A stretch of DNA of 64,000 nt from Aldehydirespirator sp965203635. GTDB taxonomy: Bacteria; Actinomycetota; Acidimicrobiia; Acidimicrobiales; Aldehydirespiratoraceae. Positions 16,734 to 25,289 of the stretch are shown piece by piece. The position numbers and the translations under genes are program-made. The stretch's first letter is position 1. Each line of letters starts with the position of its first letter. The DNA lies in assembly GCA_965203635.1 (NCBI GenBank), contig OZ241903.1:372001-436000 (forward strand), read 5' to 3'. The notes beneath the pieces are model-generated. The model had not been told where the DNA came from. It saw only the letters and a list, made by a program, of their open reading frames with translations, and made no database searches.

Positions 16734-18173
16734 ATGTCTGAGAGGGCACTAGTGCAGAGGCTGTGGGACTTCTGTGATGTGCTGCGTGACGACGGTCTGT
16801 CCTACGGCGACTACTTGGAACAACTCACCTATCTGCTGTTCCTGAAAATGGCCGACGAGCAGCACGAGTTGCTGGGCGGCGAGCGAGTGGTACCGATCGA
16901 ATACGACTGGCAGTCGCTGATGAGTCGGTCAGGTGCCGAACTCGAAGCGCACTACAGCGAGATCCTCTCCGAACTCGGAGCCGGCGAGGACATGCTCGGC
17001 GTTGTCTTCCACAAGGCGCGTAACCGGATCCAGACGCCAGCCAAGCTGGAGCAACTCATCAAGGACTTTATCGACAAGCACGAGTGGCTCAGCTACGACG
17101 CCGACCTCAAGGGCGCCGCATACGAAGGCTTGATCGAGAAAACCGCCCAGGAGGGCGCCCGGGGCGCGGGCCAGTACTTCACGCCGCGGCCGCTGATCTC
17201 CGCCATCGTCGACGTGATGCAGCCCGAACCCGGTAACCGCATCTGCGACCCTGCCTGCGGCACCGGCGGATTCTTCCTGGGTGCCTACCGATCGATCATC
17301 GACCGCTTCATGCCCCTTGAGCCCGACCAGGTGGCCCACCTGCGGTCCGGTGCGTTCACCGGCTGGGAAATCGCGGACCTGCCTGCACGATTGTGCGCCA
17401 TGAACCTGCTGCTACACGGCATCGAGAGCCCCGAGTCCGACTCCCCGGTCCATGTGGACGACGCCCTGCGCTCCGGTCCCAGCGAGCGCTTCGACATGGT
17501 GCTGACCAACCCGCCGTTCGGCCGGTCCTCGTCGGACAGCTACGAGCGCGAGGACTTCTGGGCCACCACCCGCAACAAACAACTCAACTTCGTGCAACAC
17601 ATCGTCGGCTTACTCAAGGTCGGCGGAACAGCGGCCGTGGTATTGCCCGACAACGTGCTCTTCGAGGCCGGCGCGGGCGAGACGATCCGCCACCGGCTGC
17701 TGCATGACTGCGAGGTCCACACCCTGCTGCGCCTGCCCACGGGCATCTTCTACGCCCAGGGTGTGAAGGCCAACGTGCTGTTCTTCCGCCGCCGCGAGGG
17801 GGCCGAGCAGGCCTGGACCAGGGAGCTGTGGGTCTACGACCTGCGTACCAACAAGCACTTCACTCTCAAGCAGAGTCCGCTGACCCGCTCTGACCTCGAC
17901 GATTTCGTGGCCTGCTACAACCCTGAGGACCGCCACCAGCGCCAGGAGTCCGAACGCTTCAAGCGCTACACCTACGACGAGCTCATGGCCCGCGACAAGG
18001 TCAGCCTCGACCTCTTCTGGCTCCGCGACGACAGCCTGGAGGACCTCGACAACCTCCCGCCCCCAGCCGTCCTAGCCGCCGAAATCGCCGAGGACCTCCA
18101 ATCCGCCCTAGCCGAAATCCAAGCCCTCACCGAAGCGCTGACTGGTACCGCCGACAGCGACCCCGAGCACTGA
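16734..18173 (+). CDS. hsdM: Type I restriction-modification methyltransferase subunit
   Basis: 479-residue N6-adenine methyltransferase. Residues about 1-135 are the HsdM N-terminal helical domain. The SAM-binding motif DPACGTGGFFLG follows at about 163-174 and the catalytic NPPFG at about 258-262. GQYFTPRPLISAIVDVM leads into the methylase core. A GAGGAAGG Shine-Dalgarno is just upstream of ATG 16734. It modifies host DNA with HsdS and completes the restriction complex with HsdR. Confidence 0.94.
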   Translation: MSERALVQRLWDFCDVLRDDGLSYGDYLEQLTYLLFLKMADEQHELLGGERVVPIEYDWQSLMSRSGAELEAHYSEILSELGAGEDMLGVVFHKARNRIQTPAKLEQLIKDFIDKHEWLSYDADLKGAAYEGLIEKTAQEGARGAGQYFTPRPLISAIVDVMQPEPGNRICDPACGTGGFFLGAYRSIIDRFMPLEPDQVAHLRSGAFTGWEIADLPARLCAMNLLLHGIESPESDSPVHVDDALRSGPSERFDMVLTNPPFGRSSSDSYEREDFWATTRNKQLNFVQHIVGLLKVGGTAAVVLPDNVLFEAGAGETIRHRLLHDCEVHTLLRLPTGIFYAQGVKANVLFFRRREGAEQAWTRELWVYDLRTNKHFTLKQSPLTRSDLDDFVACYNPEDRHQRQESERFKRYTYDELMARDKVSLDLFWLRDDSLEDLDNLPPPAVLAAEIAEDLQSALAEIQALTEALTGTADSDPEH

Positions 18174-18248
18174 GGCATGTCGTAGCCCGTCCGTAGTCTG
18201 CGGACCCGTGAGTAGCCTGTGGATAACTGGCCGAGAGGGGAGGTGGCC

Positions 18249-18995
18249 GTGGCCGACCGGACCGGAATCGAGTGGACCGAGACAACTTGGAACCCCAGCA
18301 CCGGTTGCGATCGCACATCGCACGGCTGCGACAACTGCTACGCGCTCACCCTTGCCAAGCGCCTCAAGGCCATGGGCAATCCCCGGTACCAGAACGACGG
18401 CGATCCCAAGCACAGCGGCCCCGGCTTCGGCCTGACCTTGCACGAGGATCTGCTGGAACTCCCCCACCGGTGGCGAGCACCACGCTTGGTCTTCGTGAAC
18501 TCCATGAGCGACCTCTTCCACGCCGACGTGCCGCTCGACTTCATCCGACGCGTCTTCGAGACCATGGCGAATACACCCCGCCACACGTACCAGATACTCA
18601 CCAAGCGCTCAAAGCGTCTGGATTCGCTGGCCGATCAGTTGGACTGGCCCCCGAACGTCTGGATGGGCGTCAGCGTCGAGTCCCAGCGCTACGCCTTCCG
18701 TATCGACCATCTCCGGGCTGTCCCAGCAGCAGTCCGCTTCATCAGCGCCGAGCCTCTTCTCGGCCCCCTGCCCGACCTGGACCTCTCCTCCATCCACTGG
18801 CTCATCGCAGGAGGCGAGAGCGGCCACAACGCCCGCCCCATGGACGAAGAGTGGGTCCTAGACCTCCGGGATCAATGCGCCGCAGCAGACGTGGCTTTCT
18901 TCTTCAAGCAATGGGGTGGTCGGACTCCCAAGGCTGGCGGCCGGGAACTGAACGGCTCATTCCACGATGAGATGCCTACATCCATCTCAGCCTGA
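18249..18995 (+). CDS. Gp37/Gp68-like three-Cys-motif protein (DUF5131)
   Basis: 248-residue protein of the phage Gp37/Gp68 (DUF5131) family. The N-terminal IEWTETTWNPSTGCDRTSHG continues into GCDNCYA, giving three clustered cysteines typical of the family; the middle has VFVNSMSDLFH and YQILTKRSKRL, and near the C-terminus IAGGESGHNARP and FFKQWGG. Related proteins look like degenerate radical-SAM/TIM-barrel proteins, but no activity is established to my knowledge. The GTG at 18249 is chosen for the GAGGGGAGG box 6 bases upstream and for the family N-terminus. The TcmP partner follows 21 bases downstream. Confidence 0.85.
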   Translation: MADRTGIEWTETTWNPSTGCDRTSHGCDNCYALTLAKRLKAMGNPRYQNDGDPKHSGPGFGLTLHEDLLELPHRWRAPRLVFVNSMSDLFHADVPLDFIRRVFETMANTPRHTYQILTKRSKRLDSLADQLDWPPNVWMGVSVESQRYAFRIDHLRAVPAAVRFISAEPLLGPLPDLDLSSIHWLIAGGESGHNARPMDEEWVLDLRDQCAAADVAFFFKQWGGRTPKAGGRELNGSFHDEMPTSISA

Positions 18996-19016
18996 GCCTT
19001 ATGAAGGGTCCTAGAC

Positions 19017-20201
19017 TTGACTAGCCGAGCTACGTGGCCAATAGAACCTCACACTCAAGCCAAACACAACCTGTTGCGATTCTATCTTGACGCTTGGTTC
19101 CCGATACTGTCAGCCAGAAACAACCCGCATGTGATCTTCTTGGACGGGTTCGCTGGGCCCGGAATCTATGCCGAGGGAGAACCAGGGTCCCCCATCGTAG
19201 CCTTGAACACTCTGATGAGTCATTCTCATTTCCCGAGAATGTCGCAGACGAAGTTCACGTTCATTCTCATAGAAAGAGATCCCAACTGCTTCAAGAGTCT
19301 CAAAGGTCAACTCAGAGACTACTGGAGCGACTTCGGCAGTAAACCGAACAACGTCTTCATTCATCCCATCAACAATGAATTTAGAAACGTCGCAGAACAG
19401 ATGGTGACGGCCACGCAAGGCCGCCTCGCACCGACGCTCGCCTTCATCGACCCCTTCGGTTGGTCGGGTGTACCGATGGCCACGATACGCGATCTGCTAT
19501 CTGCCCGCAAGTGTGAAGTAATCTTCAACTTCATGTACGATAGCGTGAACCGATTTGTTGCGGATGAGACCCCCAGCGTCGCCCACCATTTCGCAGAACT
19601 CTTCGGCACGGAAGGGATGGAGCATCACCTAGCATCAGACCTAGCGACAGAGGACCGCAAGACCTTCTTGCGCGACCTCTACGTTGATCAACTTCGCAGT
19701 GTTGGCGGCTTTCGCTTCGTGACACACTTCGAAGTGATTAATCACAACCGGGGAAGAACTGCCTATTTCTTGGTCTTTGGCACGCGAAGCCCTATGGGAT
19801 TCGACAGGATGAAGGGAGCGATGTGGAGAGTCGATCCCGAATCCGGATGTCGATACTCTGGAGATGAGGGTGACCAACTGTCGCTCTTTCCTCCCCAGCC
19901 AAATCTAGGTCCATTGAAGACAGCGATCCTAGATCGCTTCGCCGGAACAACCGTTGGGGTCAACAGGCTTGAACAATTTGTTGTAGAAGAAACACGCTAC
20001 ACGTCAACCCAATACAAGCGAGTACTTAAAGACCTTGAATCTGAGGGCTCTATCTCGTGCGTATCGGGAAGGAAGAAGGCTGGCACCTACCCACCGGGCA
20101 CGGTATTGCGCTTCGAGCCTTTGAAGGACCCCCGACATCCGGCACCACCTAACCATTCAAACGACGGCTATTCGAGCTCTTCGTCCTTCAGTTCAGAGTG
20201 A
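19017..20201 (+). CDS. tcmP: Three-Cys-motif partner protein TcmP
   Basis: 394-residue protein matching the TcmP family: KHNLLRFYLDAWFPIL near the start, then VIFLDGFAGPGIYAEGEPGS, LIERDP and FIDPFGWSGVP, which together look like a methyltransferase-like Rossmann fold. A winged-helix-like segment (YTSTQYKRVLKDLESEG) lies near the C-terminus, and the tail is Ser-rich. The family is named for its constant pairing with the three-Cys protein, as seen here 21 bases upstream. Start is TTG 19017 with GAAGGGT upstream. Codon and base use are AT-richer than the core genes. Molecular function is unknown. Confidence 0.85.
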   Translation: MTSRATWPIEPHTQAKHNLLRFYLDAWFPILSARNNPHVIFLDGFAGPGIYAEGEPGSPIVALNTLMSHSHFPRMSQTKFTFILIERDPNCFKSLKGQLRDYWSDFGSKPNNVFIHPINNEFRNVAEQMVTATQGRLAPTLAFIDPFGWSGVPMATIRDLLSARKCEVIFNFMYDSVNRFVADETPSVAHHFAELFGTEGMEHHLASDLATEDRKTFLRDLYVDQLRSVGGFRFVTHFEVINHNRGRTAYFLVFGTRSPMGFDRMKGAMWRVDPESGCRYSGDEGDQLSLFPPQPNLGPLKTAILDRFAGTTVGVNRLEQFVVEETRYTSTQYKRVLKDLESEGSISCVSGRKKAGTYPPGTVLRFEPLKDPRHPAPPNHSNDGYSSSSSFSSE

Positions 20202-20282
20202 GGGAGGCCAGTGAGGCTGCCGACGTTGTGCCCTCATCTCGATCATCGCCGATCCAGCGCAGGTCCGTGTAGAGACGCGCGT

Positions 20283-21002
20283 TCACGTAGACCACGAGAA
20301 GGGAATCGCCAACTGGCGGCTCCACCACTCGGCGACCTCTGGGCGCCAGTCTGGATTGATCCTCCGGGCGATCACAACGATGGCCGAGACTGCTGCACCA
20401 GCCTCGGCCAGTGCGTATGCGGCCGACTGCGACCTTGCTCCGGTCGTGAACACGTCGTCCATCAGTAACACACGCCGGCCTGCGACTTCTGTTGCCGGCT
20501 CGAAGGCATGACGATGGGGCTTGCGGTGTGCGATCTCGCCGGACCCCCTGCGCAGCAGTTGCTCGAGCGGCCCGACACTGCCGGCCCCATGATCCGACAA
20601 CGCCTGGACGAGGGGGTGGGGCGGCTCGCGGCCGGTGGAAGGTACGATGCACACGGCGTCCCAGGACCCGAAGCTGTGGGCGAGCGATGCGCGGTGTTGG
20701 ATGAAGAACCGTTCGACGAGCGCGGCTACATCCCGGCTCAGGCGTCGGCGCGTTGATGCGTCGTCGCCGTCCTTGTAGCCCCGCAGCCGGTCTCGCATCG
20801 TTGAAGGCTTCGCGTACAGCGAGATCGGCACAACTGAGCGGAGTGATCCGAGACTGCTGTGGCACACCGCGCAGCTGTCGCAAAGACTCTCTGTGACGTC
20901 CCGATGGCCCCGGCAAATCGGACACACATCGGGACCATGCATCGGCACGCTGACGCAGTCGGACGCCAGTGAATCGCCGAGAGAGGCGAGCGCCTGATTC
21001 AT
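20283..21002 (-). CDS. ComF-like phosphoribosyltransferase
   Basis: 239-residue protein with an N-terminal zinc-ribbon-like set of Cys (C27, C30, C41, C44, C47) and a type I PRTase domain carrying the PRPP loop VLLMDDVFTTGA at about 178-189. This is the ComF layout. In competent bacteria ComF aids DNA uptake; here it is the last gene of a three-gene run behind a SIR2-SLOG NADase and a DprA-like gene, with only 1 base after the DprA-like stop. The context suggests nucleotide handling in a defence system rather than competence. A longer overlapping frame at 20188-20925 is a shadow. Confidence 0.82.
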   Translation of the reverse strand: MNQALASLGDSLASDCVSVPMHGPDVCPICRGHRDVTESLCDSCAVCHSSLGSLRSVVPISLYAKPSTMRDRLRGYKDGDDASTRRRLSRDVAALVERFFIQHRASLAHSFGSWDAVCIVPSTGREPPHPLVQALSDHGAGSVGPLEQLLRRGSGEIAHRKPHRHAFEPATEVAGRRVLLMDDVFTTGARSQSAAYALAEAGAAVSAIVVIARRINPDWRPEVAEWWSRQLAIPFSWST

Positions 21003-21003
21003 T

Positions 21004-21876
21004 TCAACTCTGGAATGCCAGTTCCCGAATCTCCGATACTGAGCACACGAGATGGACGTTGGCGTCAGAGGCGGCGAGGGTGCGCGCCCAGGGTCTCTTG
21101 CCCAGCACGGGCGCCCACAGCAGCACTGGCCGCTTGAACTCGAGGGTGTAGTCCATCTCGATGCGGGTGCCGCTCAGTTCCTCGGCCTCGATGACCACGC
21201 TCGCGCTGGACAGTCCGGCGATCACAGCGTTGCGCACTGGGAAGCTGGTTTTCGACGGGGGGAGACCTGGCGGGAACTGCGAAACGACCGCGCCGCGACG
21301 GACGATCCGCTCGATGAGATGCCGGTTTTCCGGCGGGTACACAACATCGATACCCGTGCCGACGACGGCAGTCGTACGTCCGCCGACGTCAAGGGCTCCC
21401 CAGTGCGCAGCGGTGTCAACACCACGCGCGAGTCCAGACACGATGGTCGTGCCAGCGTCAGCGAGGGTGGCCGCGACCTCGCGTGCCGCATCGGCTGCCT
21501 GCTCGCTCGCGTCACGGCTTCCGACCATCGCGATAGAGCCAGCGCCGTTGCTGTCGAGCGAGCCCCGAACGAACAGGACCGCTGGTGCATGAGCTGTCTT
21601 GAGCAACAAGCGAGGATAATCAGGAGAATTTGCCAAGAAAACATGGAAGTTGGTAAATTGCTCGCTTAGACTCGCGATGGCGGTCCGCCACTTCTCACCC
21701 AGGTCTTGGCAAGGCGAGTCGAACCACAGTCGACCCAGATCGTCCGCGGTCAACCAGCCGTCGCACCGATCGGCTTGCTCGGCGAGCGCCAGCAGGTGGG
21801 CGACCTGGTCGGCAGACCACTGCATGTCTAGCGGCGAACCAAAGCCGTCGCCCGCAGCGGTCGTGGTACTCGTCAT
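21004..21876 (-). CDS. Derived DprA/Smf-like SLOG protein
   Basis: 290-residue protein. The Rossmann-like SLOG core of DprA is clear: IAMVGSRDAS (116-125), SGLARGVDTAAHWGALD (147-163), AVVGTGIDVVYPPEN (170-184), FPVRNAVIAGLS (212-223) and VVIEAEELSGT (227-237). After that it departs from DprA: where DprA continues with an Ala-rich helix and AVPG, this has RIEMDYTLEFKRPVLLWAPV. There is no typical SAM domain or C-terminal winged helix. ATG 21876 gives a 4-base gap to the SIR2-SLOG gene. It could bind ssDNA like DprA or a nucleotide ligand like other SLOG proteins. Confidence 0.8.
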   Translation of the reverse strand: MTSTTTAAGDGFGSPLDMQWSADQVAHLLALAEQADRCDGWLTADDLGRLWFDSPCQDLGEKWRTAIASLSEQFTNFHVFLANSPDYPRLLLKTAHAPAVLFVRGSLDSNGAGSIAMVGSRDASEQAADAAREVAATLADAGTTIVSGLARGVDTAAHWGALDVGGRTTAVVGTGIDVVYPPENRHLIERIVRRGAVVSQFPPGLPPSKTSFPVRNAVIAGLSSASVVIEAEELSGTRIEMDYTLEFKRPVLLWAPVLGKRPWARTLAASDANVHLVCSVSEIRELAFQS

Positions 21877-21880
21877 GCTC

Positions 21881-23296
21881 TCAGCCTCCCTGACGAATAT
21901 ACAACGCCTGTTCTGCCAGGCGAGTCGCAGCTCTGGCGCACTCTGCCGGCTCGCCGTCGCGGAGCGACTCAAAGTCAGAGCGGTCAACAGGCAGCCCTCC
22001 GAGGCGATAGTCCTCCAGACCCTCGCTGATGCGAGTCCACTCCTCCAGCGCCGAACCACCGAACTTGCCAATAGGCACTACTCCTAGTCCATCCTCTCGC
22101 GCTCGCCTGATCTCGTCGGCAGTACCGGATCCGCCACCGACCGCTAGAACGGCGCGGGCCTCGCCGAACGCCGAATCACGCAATTCATGCTCGTCTGTCC
22201 CTTGGAAGACGATGCTGCCGTATCGGTGGCTCGGTTCGTCGAGAGGCTGATCCTTGCTTCGCCTGAGCAGTACGAACCGCTCGGCATGGAGCCCGCCAGT
22301 CTCTTGCAGTCCTCTGACGAGGGCGTAGCCGACCCGAGCACCAAACGCCCCGCCAGCACTCAGCGCGACTGCCGTTTCCTTGAAGGCGGCCCCAAGTTGA
22401 TCCGCGAACTCTGACATGAGCTCGGGCAGATCGACCGATGGGTAGCTGTCTCCGGTGTCTGGCTTATCCTCAGACGACGATCCCGATATGAACAGGCGAC
22501 ATGGTCGGCAGCGTGCGATCAATTGTCTGAGCAGCGCCTCAAGCTCAGAATACTCTTCAATCGTTGCAACGTTGATCCCGATGGCTTCCAGATCCTTGAG
22601 TCGCAGCTCGAAGAGCTTCTTGTCCCGTTCATCACTTGGTTCCCGCATGACAGCAAAGTGCTCGCGATGAATGTCATAACGCGCTCTTCGTATCGCCTGA
22701 AAGACCTGGTCGAAGTTGGGATCGTCAAAGCTGAAGCCGAGGAACAGGAAGCTCTTGGTGAGAAAGCTCGCTTGAAGCAATGCCCAGAACCGCTTGTGTG
22801 AATCCGGGTACCGAATGTACTGGTCTCTGGCTGCGATCAGTGGTTGATCGGTACTCGTCAATGAGCCGTGCATCTTGTAGACGCGGCATCCTGTGCCGCC
22901 GTCCCCTTGTGCAAGGTCGTCGTCCCGCACAAATGCGCGCGTGGCGTCCCCCATGGCGCGTTCGATCAAGTCGTCGTAGTTGGTCGTCCATATCTCCCCG
23001 AGCGGAAGCGCTGCTAGGAGCCGGTGACACCGAGTGGGTTGAGGCAACGGGTCTAGCAGGAGTTCCTGCCGGAGGAGGTGCTGCAGGTCTTCTCCGGAGT
23101 TCTCGCTGGCGTAGTACTGCGCGAGCAGTGGGAGATCGTCCACGTCGGGGAGCTGTAACGCATCCCGCACGCTCGCCAACAGGCCTGACCAGTCCGGGTA
23201 GCCCGCATCTAGCGACAGGCCAGCGCCCACCAGAACGGTGGCCTCCCGGCTGTCAACGTAGTGGCCGAACGACGCAATCAGTCCTGAAGGTTCCAT
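21881..23296 (-). CDS. SIR2-SLOG NADase, Thoeris ThsA-like
   Basis: 471-residue effector. Residues about 1-262 form a SIR2-like NADase: VLVGAGLSLDAGYPDW (21-36), WTTNYDDLIE with N106, and YKMHGS with H143, the two catalytic positions of this family. Residues about 266-471 form a SLOG/STALD ligand-binding domain: RLFISGSSSE, AFGARVGYALVRG, AVLAVGGGSGTADEI and VVPIGKFGGSA. Order and length are those of ThsA, which degrades NAD+ once its SLOG domain binds a cyclic ADP-ribose isomer made by a TIR protein (ThsB). No TIR gene is in this window. It heads a minus-strand operon with the DprA-like and ComF-like genes. Confidence 0.87.
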   Translation of the reverse strand: MEPSGLIASFGHYVDSREATVLVGAGLSLDAGYPDWSGLLASVRDALQLPDVDDLPLLAQYYASENSGEDLQHLLRQELLLDPLPQPTRCHRLLAALPLGEIWTTNYDDLIERAMGDATRAFVRDDDLAQGDGGTGCRVYKMHGSLTSTDQPLIAARDQYIRYPDSHKRFWALLQASFLTKSFLFLGFSFDDPNFDQVFQAIRRARYDIHREHFAVMREPSDERDKKLFELRLKDLEAIGINVATIEEYSELEALLRQLIARCRPCRLFISGSSSEDKPDTGDSYPSVDLPELMSEFADQLGAAFKETAVALSAGGAFGARVGYALVRGLQETGGLHAERFVLLRRSKDQPLDEPSHRYGSIVFQGTDEHELRDSAFGEARAVLAVGGGSGTADEIRRAREDGLGVVPIGKFGGSALEEWTRISEGLEDYRLGGLPVDRSDFESLRDGEPAECARAATRLAEQALYIRQGG

Positions 23297-23389
23297 AGCG
23301 TCGTCATGCTATATGCATACATTCGGTGTCGCGGCAGCGCTGTTCGCGCGATGGAGGAGCGGCCCGATCGCGCCCGCGCGACCTCGGGT

Positions 23390-23899
23390 CTAGAGGACAG
23401 GTCTTGGTACGCGCTCGCCGTGTGCCGACCGTGGGCCGGTGAGCCGCTTCGCGAGCTCGGGATCCAAGTAGATCTCCGATGTCACCCGCCACTCACGCAG
23501 CGCCTGTTCGACAGGTGCGAGATCGTCGGTCTCGGCCGCCTCCGCCATCAACTGGGACATCTCCTCAGCGAACAGCCTCCTGTCGCACTCGGGCATGACA
23601 TCCACCCACGACAACTCACCTGGAGCGTCGCTGTCGACTTCATCAGAACTGCTGTCAACTGAGCGGGGGCCGACGTCACTGCTCACGGCGAGAGCATAGT
23701 CCTGTCCCGACTGGGCGGGCCGGGAGTGCAAGCAGTGCAGTCCTTCGACACGCTCAGCCAGCGACTCGACCGTCACCCCGTCCGTGTACGGCTCGTTGTC
23801 GGCACATCGCCGCTCATGCTCCTCCCAAGCTGTGGCGCGGGCAGCCTCAAGGTCTGCCGGTGGCGCTCCATCAAGGTCTTGCTTGGTCTTGCCAGTCAT
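23390..23899 (-). CDS. Small acidic protein, possibly antitoxin-like
   Basis: 169-residue acidic protein that I do not recognise with certainty. It has an N-terminal charged helix (ADLEAARATAWEEHERRC), a Ser/Asp-rich linker at about 90-115, and a C-terminal part FAEEMSQLMAEAAETDDLAP followed by VEQALREWRV. That last part recalls the DUF6247-like actinobacterial proteins often placed next to toxins. No toxin gene is adjacent. ATG 23899 is chosen because the upstream eight residues have no ribosome-binding site. It is transcribed away from the RNA ligase gene and toward the SIR2-SLOG gene. Confidence 0.6.
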   Translation of the reverse strand: MTGKTKQDLDGAPPADLEAARATAWEEHERRCADNEPYTDGVTVESLAERVEGLHCLHSRPAQSGQDYALAVSSDVGPRSVDSSSDEVDSDAPGELSWVDVMPECDRRLFAEEMSQLMAEAAETDDLAPVEQALREWRVTSEIYLDPELAKRLTGPRSAHGERVPRPVL

Positions 23900-24044
23900 T
23901 GCCTCTCCTCTCGCTTGGCGCATCCTTCGTCCTTGGGGACCACCGTCCCGCCGCTCGGTCCAATATTACGGGTCAAACGTAGCTGTCATATTTTTTCAGT
24001 GGATAATAGTATATCATGCCTTATATGCTGATTACACTTGGATC
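23900..24044. promoter_or_regulatory. AT-rich divergent promoter region before the RNA ligase
   Basis: 145 bases between divergent genes, strikingly AT-rich at 23960-24030 (catattttttcagtggataa and ttatatgctgatt) in a GC-rich window. It should hold promoters for the acidic protein and for the RNA ligase. GATAAT and TATATG-like -10 candidates are visible, but I cannot fix a transcription start. Confidence 0.4.
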
Positions 24045-25280
24045 ATGGCTGAACTGAAGGATGTCTGCGACCCCGCTCTTGTCGACGCGGCCATCGGCGA
24101 GAGGCTCGTGTCGGTTCAGAAGGACGGACGGCTGAGGATCCTGAACTACACGGCCAAGGCGACGTATTCGAGGGCTTGGAACGAGGCGACGGTTGCCTGC
24201 CGAGGCCTCATCCTCGACGACGCTGGCCGGGTAGTAGCCCGGCCGTTCCCGAAGTTCTTCGGACCATCTGAGCCCGATGCCCCGGCCATTCCTTCGGGAC
24301 AGCCGATGGAGACCACCGCGAAGCTGGACGGGTCACTCGGGATCGCCTACACCCATCCCGAGGGCGGGGTCCGCGTAGCGACCCGGGGATCGCTGACCTC
24401 CCACCAAGCCGTCGAAGCGACCCACATCTGGCACGAGAGGTACCACCGCGTCGTCATTCCCGAGGGCGTCACTCCCCTGTTCGAGATCATCTACCCCGAC
24501 AACCGTGTGGTACTCGACTACGGCGAGATGCGCGATCTGGTCCTGATCGCCCTGATCGACATTGAGACGGGCGCCGACATCGACGCCGCAAGCCTTGAAT
24601 GGCCAGGGCCCCGGGCCGAGACGGTGAGCTTTGCCGACTTCGGGTCCCTGATGGACCGCATGGCCTCGGCCGACGAGTCCGACCGCGAGGGCTACGTGGC
24701 TCGATTCACGACCGACGAGTCCCGGCCCCACACCCGCTTCAAGTTGAAGTTTCCCGCCTATGTGGCCGCCCACCGCGTGATCTTCGGGCTTACCCCGGCG
24801 CGGATCTGGGAGGCGGCGGCCGTGCGTGCCGCGGCTCGCGCCGGAGTGTCAGCCAAGGCCATGGCGGCACGCCTCAGACTCTCCCCCGAGACGATCGCCG
24901 GGCTGCTCGGCCATGGCGAAGACCCGGTAGAGGGACTGCGCGCCACCCTCCCCGAGGAGTTCCTGCCGTGGTACGACGCCACGGTCGCAGAGGTCACATC
25001 CGGGGCCAACGAGCGGATACGCCTCTACGAGTCCCTAACCGTCCAAGCGGCTGCGGATGCGCCCGACGACTCCGATCGCTCCTTTGCGGCAGCCGCACAG
25101 CGCCTCGCCACCGACAACGATGTACATCCGGGTCCGATCTTCGCCCTCCACAACAGGCGAGCCGACGCCCGACTCTCAATTTGGGCCCAAACCAAGCCGA
25201 GCGGCCCGGCGACCGGGCCTACAACCAGCAGTCCGTGCGACGAGCGTAGGACGTCCCTGAGGGCCCAAATTGACACCTAA
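24045..25280 (+). CDS. T4 Rnl1-like RNA ligase
   Basis: 411-residue ATP-dependent RNA ligase. The N-terminal part has ACRGLILDDAGRVVARPFPK. Nucleotidyltransferase motif I is TAKLDGS with the AMP-accepting K93; motif IV is FEIIYPDNRVV with E147; REGYVARF (about 214) is motif IIIa; and RFKLKF with K233/K235 is motif V. Residues 250-411 are a helical C-terminal domain. The family seals broken RNA, for example tRNAs cut by anticodon nucleases. No polynucleotide kinase lies nearby. ATG 24045 gives the expected N-terminus; upstream codons in this frame lie in the AT-rich promoter. The RloAB pair follows 37 bases downstream. Confidence 0.87.
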   Translation: MAELKDVCDPALVDAAIGERLVSVQKDGRLRILNYTAKATYSRAWNEATVACRGLILDDAGRVVARPFPKFFGPSEPDAPAIPSGQPMETTAKLDGSLGIAYTHPEGGVRVATRGSLTSHQAVEATHIWHERYHRVVIPEGVTPLFEIIYPDNRVVLDYGEMRDLVLIALIDIETGADIDAASLEWPGPRAETVSFADFGSLMDRMASADESDREGYVARFTTDESRPHTRFKLKFPAYVAAHRVIFGLTPARIWEAAAVRAAARAGVSAKAMAARLRLSPETIAGLLGHGEDPVEGLRATLPEEFLPWYDATVAEVTSGANERIRLYESLTVQAAADAPDDSDRSFAAAAQRLATDNDVHPGPIFALHNRRADARLSIWAQTKPSGPATGPTTSSPCDERRTSLRAQIDT

Positions 25281-25289
25281 CGTTGAAAA

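Noticed and set aside
20188..20925. 245-codon minus-strand open frame overlapping the ComF-like gene
   Set aside because: Arg/Pro-rich shadow in another frame; the ComF frame has the zinc cysteines and the PRPP loop.
18174..24044. A ThsB-type TIR protein to complete a canonical Thoeris system
   Set aside because: I read the genes on both sides of the SIR2-SLOG gene; none has a TIR-like sequence. TcmP and the DprA-like protein are clearly other folds.
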